DNA of 5,536 bases from an uncultured Eggerthellaceae bacterium (GTDB taxonomy: Bacteria > Actinomycetota > Coriobacteriia > Coriobacteriales > Eggerthellaceae). The stretch's first letter is position 1; the number at the start of each line of letters is the position of its first letter. Position numbers and translations under genes: made by a program. The stretch spans positions 1 to 5,536 of the forward strand of contig CABVEH010000092.1 in the NCBI GenBank assembly GCA_902497215.1. Direction: 5' to 3'. The notes beneath the pieces were generated by a model. That model did not search any database, had not been told where the DNA came from, and saw only the letters and a program-made list of their open reading frames with translations. Positions 1 through 4,725 of the stretch are shown here, one piece after another.

Positions 1-632
1 CGCGCCGCCTGAACGAGCAGCAGTTCACGTTCTGCCTGACGCACTCGCTGAACCTGGAGCGCGGCATCGGCTCGGCCTGCGAGTACGACATAACCACGGT
101 GCTGTGCATGCTGCTGGAAATGGCCGTGGCCGGGCGCGCGCCCTACATGGGCAACACGCTGCCGCTGCCGCTCGACTACAAGGGCGAGCTGAACTGGGCC
201 GACCCGAAGTACGCCGTCGACATCGAGGGTTCGAAGGAGAACCTGTACATAACCTCGCATTCCACGCCGACGCGTTGCTTCCACGGCTTCGACAGCCTGG
301 ACGACTACGCGCTTAGGCACTTCGCGCTTGACGCCGGGTTCGGCGCCATAGAGCGGCACGACTTCGACGCCGACAAGGGGCAGGTCATCACCATGGTGCG
401 CATCTCGTCCGACGCTACGCAGATGTTCATCGGCCGGGGCGAGATCGTGGCCGGCATAGGCTACGACACCGACAACTGCAACAACGGATTCGTGTTCCGC
501 GTGGCCGACGAGCACGACTTCTTCGAGAAGCAGGTGACCTTCGGGCTGCACCTTCCGTTGGTCTATGGCGACTACGTGGACGACTTCGTGTTCATCGCGA
601 AGAGGCTGGGCCTCGAGCCTGTCGTCGCATAG
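1..632 (+). CDS. Sugar isomerase, L-fucose/L-arabinose isomerase-like family, C-terminal part (5' end outside window)
   Basis: The reading frame is open from base 3 to the TAG at 630-632 and gives the last 209 residues; the start lies upstream. Two regions point to the fucose-isomerase-like fold, whose members interconvert aldoses and ketoses with a divalent metal in the cytoplasm. The first is SACEYDITTVLCMLLEMAVAG (fragment residues 24-43), which resembles the acidic metal-site segment of the family, with E27 and D29. The second is the C-terminus, GLHLPLVYGDYVDDFVFIAK, where H183 (codon 549-551) sits where FucI proteins carry their late metal-ligand histidine before a VYGD motif. FucI itself is near 590 residues, so more than half may be missing if this protein is similar. 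The substrate cannot be read from the fragment; divergence from FucI suggests a different sugar or a non-catabolic role. The next gene starts 14 bases downstream, implying one operon with the sulfur genes. Confidence 0.72.
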   Translation, partial: RRLNEQQFTFCLTHSLNLERGIGSACEYDITTVLCMLLEMAVAGRAPYMGNTLPLPLDYKGELNWADPKYAVDIEGSKENLYITSHSTPTRCFHGFDSLDDYALRHFALDAGFGAIERHDFDADKGQVITMVRISSDATQMFIGRGEIVAGIGYDTDNCNNGFVFRVADEHDFFEKQVTFGLHLPLVYGDYVDDFVFIAKRLGLEPVVA

Positions 633-646
633 CAGGGAACCGCGCC

Positions 647-1087
647 ATGCCGCACGCCGACCGCAAAGGCATAGTCGCATCGCTGCTCGACGCCGACTTG
701 GCCGCTGCAAAGGCGGCCGAGTCGGCCAGGTGCGCGCTGGACGAGGGAGCTGGCGCCGACGAGGTGCTGCCGCACCTGCGCGCCTACGTGCTTGCCAAGT
801 ACCGGCTTGCACCGGAGGCATGCAGTTCCGGTGGCCTTGAGGAACTGGCCGAGGCGTCGCTGGCAAAGGCGCTGGTGACAGACCCCGATCTGGCGCGCAA
901 GGCCAATGCCGCGTCCACCTGCGATGGGGCTTCGACCACCGACATGAAGCAGGCGCTGCTGTTCATGGCCATGCAGAAGGACTTCGGCGTTCAGCTCGAT
1001 GGCATCCAGCTGGCCTTCGCCGAAACGCTGGAGGACCTGGCCGCCTTGGTTGCGGAGGCTGCGGGCGGGAAGGAGGCAGCCGGATGA
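647..1087 (+). CDS. Small protein with acyl-carrier-protein-like C-terminal half, in sufS operon
   Basis: This is a 146-residue, alanine-rich, helical, soluble protein with no signal peptide or membrane segment. The N-terminal part (1-70) is not recognised. Residues about 95-137 read like helices II-IV of an acyl carrier protein: MKQALLFMAMQKDFGVQL followed by ETLEDLAALV matches the ACP pattern of a hydrophobic helix, an acidic or basic residue plus Phe, a turn, then a Thr-Leu-x-Asp-Leu helix. Aligned on F113, the phosphopantetheine serine position falls at D99, with T97, T98 and S96 nearby, so ordinary 4'-phosphopantetheine loading looks unlikely. Cysteines are C29, C59 and C92. The start ATG has AGGGA at 634-638, eight bases upstream. 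The stop overlaps the sufS start (ATGA), implying translational coupling and probably matched amounts of both proteins. A role as a partner or adaptor of the desulfurase is an inference; the family call is from pattern only. Confidence 0.6.
   Translation: MPHADRKGIVASLLDADLAAAKAAESARCALDEGAGADEVLPHLRAYVLAKYRLAPEACSSGGLEELAEASLAKALVTDPDLARKANAASTCDGASTTDMKQALLFMAMQKDFGVQLDGIQLAFAETLEDLAALVAEAAGGKEAAG
1071..1076 (+). promoter_or_regulatory. Strong Shine-Dalgarno for sufS
   Basis: AGGAGG lies seven bases before the ATG at 1084, inside the end of the preceding gene. It fixes the sufS start and, with the ATGA overlap, indicates coupled translation. Confidence 0.8.
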
Positions 1088-2352
1088 GCGCGAGGACGGC
1101 GGCCGATGCCGTTACGCGGGAAGGCCTGTCCTGCGAAGCCCTGCGGGAGCTGCGCGGTCACTTCCCGATGCTTGGCACCGAAGAGAACGGGCGCCCTTTG
1201 GTGTACCTGGACAACGCGGCCACCATGCAGGTTCCCGACTGCGTGCAGGAAGCCGTATGCGAGGTGTGGCGGCATTCGAATGCGAACGTGCACCGCGGGG
1301 CGCATTATCTTTCGCAGAAGGCCACCGACTCTTACGAGGAAGCGCGCCGTAGCGTGGCGGACTTCGCCGGCTTCGCCCCAGACGAAACGATCCTGACCAG
1401 CGGCGCCACCGACGGACTCAACCGGCTTGCGGCGATGCTTGAACCCATGCTTTGCGAGGGAGACCAGGTGGTGGTGACCGGCATGGAGCATCATTCGAAC
1501 CTGCTTCCATGGCGCCATGCCGCGCAGCGGGCCGGCGCCGATGTGATCGAAGCCCCCGTGGCTTCCGACGGGTCGTTCGACGCGGAGGGAGCCGTAGGGC
1601 TCATCGGCCCGCGCACGAAGGTGGTGGCTGTCACGCAGCTGTCCAACGTCTCCGGCATCGAGGTGTCACTTTCGCGCATTGCCGAAGCGGCTCATGCGGA
1701 AGGGGCGTTGCTGGCGGTCGACGGGGCGCAGGGCATCGCTCATTTGGAACCGGCAGGTGGGCCGCTGCCGTGCGATGCGTACGCGTTCTCGGGGCACAAG
1801 TTTGGCGCTCCCACGGGCACGGGCGCCCTCTGTGTAAGGCGTGGGCTGCTCGACAGGCTTCAGCCTGCCATTTTCGGGGGAGGCGCGGTTGCGTCCGTCG
1901 GGCCCGACGGCATGCAGCTTCGCGAAGGCGTCGGGCGCTTCGAGCCGGGAACGCCCAATTTCCAGGGAGTGGTCGGGCTCGCGGCAGCCGTCGGATTCTG
2001 GGCGTCGCGCGACCGGCATGCCGGCGTTTCGCACGAGGCTGCCCTTCTTCGCCGTTTTGCTGCGGGTGTTGCCGACATTCCTGGAGTTCACGTGGTCGCG
2101 CCGCAGGCGCCCCACGCAGGCACTGTCTCGGTGTGGCTTGAAAAGGGGACCTCCTACGACGCGTGCAAGCTGCTGGATGCGCAGGGCGTCGCCACGCGTT
2201 CGGGCCTCCACTGCGCGCAGCCATATCTGGACGCCATGGGCCTGGGCGCGAAGGGCGTGCTGCGCGTGTCAGTGGCGCCCTACAACACCCCCGAAGAGAT
2301 CGACGCCTGCCTGGACGCCTTGGAGGCGGCCGTAGGCATTTTGGGCAGGTGA
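1084..2352 (+). CDS. sufS: Cysteine desulfurase, SufS type (class V aminotransferase fold)
   Basis: This PLP enzyme converts L-cysteine to L-alanine and leaves a persulfide on its active cysteine, which SufE then accepts; it is cytosolic. At 422 residues it is close to the usual length of about 405-420. Visible landmarks in order are: YLDNAATMQVP (41-51); the EHHSNLLPW segment (135-143), whose histidine stacks on PLP; AVDGAQG with D213 for the pyridine nitrogen; FSGHK with K239 as the Schiff-base lysine; GRFEPGTPNFQG (284-295); and RSGLHCAQP with C377 as the persulfide cysteine. The short segment around that cysteine, without the long mobile loop of IscS/NifS, marks it as type II (SufS). The usual RTGHHC is here RSGLHC. 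The start is supported by AGGAGG at 1071-1076. sufE follows after six bases. SufBCD genes are not seen downstream, so the final sulfur acceptor is not defined by this window. Confidence 0.95.
   Translation: MSARTAADAVTREGLSCEALRELRGHFPMLGTEENGRPLVYLDNAATMQVPDCVQEAVCEVWRHSNANVHRGAHYLSQKATDSYEEARRSVADFAGFAPDETILTSGATDGLNRLAAMLEPMLCEGDQVVVTGMEHHSNLLPWRHAAQRAGADVIEAPVASDGSFDAEGAVGLIGPRTKVVAVTQLSNVSGIEVSLSRIAEAAHAEGALLAVDGAQGIAHLEPAGGPLPCDAYAFSGHKFGAPTGTGALCVRRGLLDRLQPAIFGGGAVASVGPDGMQLREGVGRFEPGTPNFQGVVGLAAAVGFWASRDRHAGVSHEAALLRRFAAGVADIPGVHVVAPQAPHAGTVSVWLEKGTSYDACKLLDAQGVATRSGLHCAQPYLDAMGLGAKGVLRVSVAPYNTPEEIDACLDALEAAVGILGR
2347..2352 (+). promoter_or_regulatory. Shine-Dalgarno of sufE overlapping sufS stop
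   Basis: AGGTGA ends in the TGA stop of sufS and lies six bases before the ATG at 2359. This spacing favours 2359 over the in-frame ATG at 2380, which has a poorer CGAGG at 2367-2371. Confidence 0.6.
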
Positions 2353-2358
2353 CGGCGG

Positions 2359-2766
2359 ATGGAAGCCGAGGCCACTGCGATGCAAGCCGTGGAGGAGAGC
2401 ATAATCGACGACCTTCGTGCGCTGGACGATCCCATGTTGCAATGCTCGTACCTCATCGAGTGCGGACGCTCGCTGCCGCCGATGGACGGGTCGTTTAAGA
2501 ACGACGACACGCTGGTGAAGGAATGCGAGGTGGACACCTGGTTCGCCGTCGTCGAGGCGTCCGACGGAAGCAGGCGCCTTGCTGCGGACAGCAGCTCGCT
2601 GATTGTCCGCGGCGCGCTGGAGCTGATCGCCGAAGTGCTGGACGCGGGTAGCGAAGGCGAATGGGTGCAGCACGAATGGCGCCTGCTCGACGAGCCGGCC
2701 TTCGCACGCAACTTCAACCAGGTGCAGCTTCGCGGGCTTAGGGCGGCGCTTTCGCGCTTGGTGTGA
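2359..2766 (+). CDS. sufE: SufE family sulfur acceptor
   Basis: SufE takes the persulfide sulfur from SufS, stimulates its activity, and passes the sulfur on. The 135-residue protein covers the whole family (E. coli SufE is 138). The pattern is clear along its length: an N-terminal helix; YLIECGRSLPPM (31-42), matching the E. coli YIIELGQRLP segment; a loop holding the acceptor cysteine, KECEVDTWF, with C56 at the position of E. coli Cys51; GSRRLAADSSSLIVRGALELIAEVL, matching the strand and long helix that follow; and a C-terminal segment ending NQVQLRGLRAALSRL. The neighbouring sufS six bases upstream confirms the pairing. C29 and C35 are extra cysteines. ATG 2359 is preferred because AGGTGA is correctly spaced; ATG 2380 would remove seven residues without harming the domain. 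The gene ends inside the base of a large inverted repeat and is the last gene of the apparent operon. Confidence 0.92.
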   Translation: MEAEATAMQAVEESIIDDLRALDDPMLQCSYLIECGRSLPPMDGSFKNDDTLVKECEVDTWFAVVEASDGSRRLAADSSSLIVRGALELIAEVLDAGSEGEWVQHEWRLLDEPAFARNFNQVQLRGLRAALSRLV

Positions 2767-2771
2767 TGATA

Positions 2772-2851
2772 GGTGACACTGCTCGGGTCTTTTGTCACGT
2801 TTGGGACGCAGGGCTGTCCCAAACGTGACAAAAGACCCGAGCAGTGTCACC
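2772..2851. repeat. Perfect long inverted repeat, 36-base arms with 8-base loop (REP/MITE-like hairpin)
   Basis: Bases 2772-2807 are the exact reverse complement of 2816-2851, separated by the loop GCAGGGCT (2808-2815). The arms begin and end with GGTGACAC / GTGTCACC and meet at GGGAC / GTCCC. The hexamer TGTCAC or its complement GTGACA recurs at 2773-2778, 2793-2798, 2825-2830, 2845-2850 and 2853-2858, so each arm can also fold on itself. No T-run follows the right arm, so it is not a standard intrinsic terminator, although such a hairpin would probably slow polymerase or protect the 3' end of the suf mRNA. Perfect arms of this length suggest a mobile or repeated palindromic element (REP or MITE) rather than drifted regulatory DNA. 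That origin is inference; the palindrome itself is directly visible. Confidence 0.85.
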
Positions 2852-2878
2852 CTGTCACACCCCAACGTTTCAACTCTG

Positions 2879-2906
2879 CTTAGCTAAGTTAACCACGAGG
2901 TAAAAT
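2879..2906 (+). promoter_or_regulatory. Possible weak promoter with palindromic operator-like site
   Basis: TAAAAT at 2901-2906 is a plausible -10 in an unusually AT-rich patch. No good -35 stands at the right distance: 17 bases upstream reads GCTTAG. That region instead carries the perfect 10-base palindrome CTTAGCTAAG (2879-2888), followed by GTTAAC (2888-2893), which could be a protein-binding site. A promoter somewhere between the palindrome repeat and the next gene is expected, but this assignment is weak. Confidence 0.3.
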
Positions 2907-3004
2907 GCCCGCCTTCCAGGGAATTCGAGGGGATGTGCGGGGCTAGCATCCAAGACGTAGAGCCACCTTAGGGTGGAGGATGATTTCAGAAAAAGGTGAG
3001 GAAG
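2907..3004 (+). other. Leader region with small hairpins before the unknown gene
   Basis: If transcription begins near 2913, the leader is about 90 bases. It contains GGATGT (2931-2936) pairing with GCATCC (2946-2951, one G-U pair) and CCACC (2963-2967) pairing with GGTGG (2972-2976) around a four-base loop. AAAGGTGAGG (2992-3001) then serves as ribosome-binding region. No known riboswitch class is recognised. Confidence 0.3.
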
Positions 3005-3625
3005 ATGTACAAGGTTCACGACAAGGTCAGGGTGGCCCCTTCGGGGCAGTTCGGTCTGATCACGGCGGTCGACCAGGATGCCGATGCATACATGGTGGCG
3101 ATGCATGGGCTGATGGATCCAGTGCGCCTGCCGGAAAGCGACCTCACTCTGATCGACGAGAAGGGCTTCGAGAACGCGAAGGACGTCATCGACAACCTCG
3201 ACCGCATCGAGCTCTTCGCGAAGGTGCAGGCCGACGGCGCCGACGACACGCGCATATTCATGCAGGTGTATCCCGACCTCGACGACGAACACGAGACAAA
3301 CATCCTGTTCATGGCGGGCGACGGTCCGAAGAAGGAGGTCGCCGAGCTTGGCAACCCCGAGACCAAGGAGTTCATGGACAAGCTGAAGAAGATCGGCCTC
3401 GAGCAGATCGACAAGGCGGACTTCGAGCCGGCGGCCAACGACGTCAAAGACGAGTACAAGTGGCGCCTGGCGCTGTATTCGGGCACGACCAGCGTGTCCG
3501 TGGGCGGACGGAACGCCTATCCGCACCAGATTCCCGAGCTGTACCGGTTGTTCGAATCCTATGGCGTGCCCAAGGTGTGGGACGACATGGCCAACGGGCC
3601 GTACTACAAGTACTCCGTCGACTAG
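3005..3625 (+). CDS. Unrecognised acidic two-domain protein with SH3/KOW-like N-terminus
   Basis: The product is 206 residues, acidic, soluble, without cysteine, signal peptide or membrane segment. I do not recognise a named family. Residues 1-50 (KVHDKVRV, GQFGLITAVDQDADAYMV, LPESDLTLID) look like a small beta-barrel of the SH3/KOW kind, often used for RNA, DNA or protein contacts. A middle acidic section (55-110) contains short beta-like stretches (ELFAKVQADG, TRIFMQVYPDLDD). After a lysine-rich helix (115-131) comes a C-terminal unit, YKWRLALYSGTTSVSVGGRNAYPHQIPELYRLFESYGVPKVW (151-192), with a strand pair, a GGRNAYP turn and a helix. ATG 3005 is chosen because AAAGGTGAGG lies a few bases before it; GTG 2996 would place its nearest GGAGG about 16 bases away. 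It appears to be a single-gene unit, with gaps on both sides containing repeats or promoter-like DNA. Function is unknown. Confidence 0.8.
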   Translation: MYKVHDKVRVAPSGQFGLITAVDQDADAYMVAMHGLMDPVRLPESDLTLIDEKGFENAKDVIDNLDRIELFAKVQADGADDTRIFMQVYPDLDDEHETNILFMAGDGPKKEVAELGNPETKEFMDKLKKIGLEQIDKADFEPAANDVKDEYKWRLALYSGTTSVSVGGRNAYPHQIPELYRLFESYGVPKVWDDMANGPYYKYSVD

Positions 3626-3692
3626 GCCGTGCCAGGGGACGTTCGCTTTCGACACGCGACACCGCAGCATGTCATGACGCAACGCGGGCTGT

Positions 3693-3721
3693 TTGACGCA
3701 TCCCGATGCGCGTCCGATAGT
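3693..3721 (+). promoter_or_regulatory. Candidate promoter for apbE with inverted repeat between -35 and -10
   Basis: TTGACG (3693-3698) and GATAGT (3716-3721) are spaced by exactly 17 bases, a sigma-70-like arrangement with a strong -35 and a weaker -10. Starting at 3697, just inside the -35, is the inverted repeat CGCATC-CC-GATGCG (3697-3710), in a position where a repressor could block polymerase. The downstream start would be near 3728, just before a strong hairpin. Confidence 0.4.
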
Positions 3722-3730
3722 CGACCGACG

Positions 3731-3757
3731 TAGGGGCGCAGTTCATCTGCGCCCCTA
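3731..3757 (+). terminator. GC-rich hairpin between unknown gene and apbE (terminator or leader hairpin)
   Basis: TAGGGGCGCAG (3731-3741) and CTGCGCCCCTA (3747-3757) form a perfect 11-base stem with the five-base loop TTCAT. The following bases are TAATATG rather than a T-run, so it is an imperfect intrinsic terminator for the gene ending at 3625. It could also be a stabilising or attenuating hairpin in the apbE leader, depending on where apbE transcription starts. Confidence 0.55.
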
Positions 3758-3761
3758 TAAT
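3756..3761 (+). promoter_or_regulatory. Perfect TATAAT overlapping the hairpin 3' arm; possible leaderless apbE promoter
   Basis: TATAAT lies seven bases before the A of ATG 3768, the distance at which transcription normally starts. If used, the apbE mRNA would begin at or within a base or two of its start codon. The matching -35 position (3733-3738, GGGGCG) is poor and there is no extended TG motif, which keeps confidence low. Confidence 0.35.
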
Positions 3762-3767
3762 ATGTGC

Positions 3768-4715
3768 ATGGAAACTTCCAGCGACACGACCTCTTCCAAC
3801 TCCAATGCCTTTGCGTCCAGCCGTCACGCTTTCGCGGCATTCGACACCTTGGTAACGCTGGACTTTTGGGGCGAAGCAGACGCATGCGCCGAAGCGGCCG
3901 CATTGGCTGAACGCGACTGCCGCGAGTACGAGGGCTTGTTCTCGCGCACCTTGCCCTACTCTGACATAGGCAGGCTGAACAGTTCTTGCGGGCAATGGGT
4001 GGACATGGACCCGCGCACGATCGACCTGCTGACGAAGGCGCTGGGCTACTGCGAGCGCAGCCAAGGCGCGTTCGACGTCACGGTCGCCCCTCTCGTCGAA
4101 CAGTGGGGCTTCAAGCGGGGCGTCGTGCCTTCCGCAGGTTCGCTGGCCGAAGCGGCCAGGCATGTGGGATGGGGCTCCGTCGAAGTGGATGCCGCGAGCT
4201 GCCGAGCGCGCCTGGCGGACGAAGAAGCAAAGGTGGACCTCGGCGGCGTGGCGAAGGGGTGGATCGCCGACGAGCTGCGCAAGCAGATCATGGATGCCGG
4301 GCGGTTCGGGCTTCAAGGAATGGTCGCGAACCTGGGCGGCAACATCGTGGTGGGAGGAAGCAAGCCCGGATCCGACGTTTGGCGCATCGGCGTGAAGGAC
4401 CCGCGCGACCCGTCAAGGAACGTTGCCGTGGTGCCGGTGAGGCAGGGAAGCGTCGTCACCAGCGGCACCTACGAACGATCCTTCGAGCGCGACGGCGTGC
4501 TGTACCACCACGTTCTGGACCCCGGGACTGGTTGGCCTGTGGACACCGACCTGGCCAGCGCGACCCTCGTGTGCCTGCGTTCGCTGGACGCCGAGGGCTA
4601 TTCCACCACCGTGCTCGCCTTAGGGAAGGCGGAAGGCGCCCGCTTCGTCCGCGAGCATCCCGAGATACGGCACGCCTGCCTTGTCGGCTGCGACGGCGAA
4701 CTTGTGTTGCTGTAG
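3768..4715 (+). CDS. apbE: FAD:protein FMN transferase, ApbE family, no visible export signal
   Basis: ApbE splits FAD and attaches FMN covalently to a threonine (or serine) of target flavoproteins, using Mg2+. From ATG 3768 the protein has 315 residues and carries the family signatures in order: SDIGRLN (65-71), GAFDVTVAPLVEQWGF (100-115), VDLGGVAKGW (156-165), ANLGGN (187-192), WRIGVKDP (205-212), VVTSGTYERSF (229-239), HHVLDPGTGWPV (247-258) and AEGYSTTVLALG (275-286). In most relatives the last motif is AD-x-L-S/A-T, with Asp and Thr binding metal; here the Asp is Glu (E276) while T280 is kept. The N-terminus METSSDTTSSNSN is polar, with no lipobox or hydrophobic stretch, so the enzyme is predicted cytosolic, unlike many ApbE lipoproteins. 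The frame remains open to TTG 3693, but that start would place a hairpin and promoter inside the gene. No Shine-Dalgarno precedes 3768. No obvious flavoprotein target is adjacent. Confidence 0.92.
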   Translation: METSSDTTSSNSNAFASSRHAFAAFDTLVTLDFWGEADACAEAAALAERDCREYEGLFSRTLPYSDIGRLNSSCGQWVDMDPRTIDLLTKALGYCERSQGAFDVTVAPLVEQWGFKRGVVPSAGSLAEAARHVGWGSVEVDAASCRARLADEEAKVDLGGVAKGWIADELRKQIMDAGRFGLQGMVANLGGNIVVGGSKPGSDVWRIGVKDPRDPSRNVAVVPVRQGSVVTSGTYERSFERDGVLYHHVLDPGTGWPVDTDLASATLVCLRSLDAEGYSTTVLALGKAEGARFVREHPEIRHACLVGCDGELVLL

Positions 4716-4725
4716 TCGCTACAGC
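4709..4725. repeat. Small inverted repeat containing the stop codons of two convergent genes
   Basis: GCTGTAG (4709-4715) and CTACAGC (4719-4725) are exact complements around TCG. On each strand the gene ends CTG TAG within an arm. The seven-base stem has no T-run, so at best it is a weak bidirectional terminator. Confidence 0.5.

Noticed and set aside
1631..2224. Long minus-strand frames inside sufS
   Set aside because: They lie entirely within a clear SufS coding region and give Arg/Ala/Pro-rich products expected of shadow frames.
2772..2851. Reading the long palindrome as an ordinary intrinsic terminator
   Set aside because: No T-run follows the right arm, and the stem is far longer than typical terminators; a termination effect is possible but does not explain the element.
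2772..2861. CRISPR-like array from the repeated TGTCAC units
   Set aside because: The repeats are six bases, inverted relative to each other and part of a single palindrome; there are no regular spacers.
2870..3682. A 270-codon open frame on the minus strand opposite the unknown gene
   Set aside because: It mirrors the plus-strand gene, which has a ribosome-binding site and natural-looking composition; the minus product is rich in His, Val and Arg without a recognisable domain, typical of antisense frames in GC-rich DNA.
2980..3696. A 238-codon plus-strand frame beginning MISEKGEEDVQG
   Set aside because: It overlaps almost the whole of the better-supported gene at 3005-3625, its product is Arg/Gly-rich low-complexity sequence, and GGAGG directly abuts its ATG at an unusable distance.
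3693..3767. An upstream TTG start adding 25 residues to ApbE
   Set aside because: The TTG is part of a promoter-like TTGACG, the added segment would contain a strong hairpin and TATAAT, and ApbE domains do not need it.
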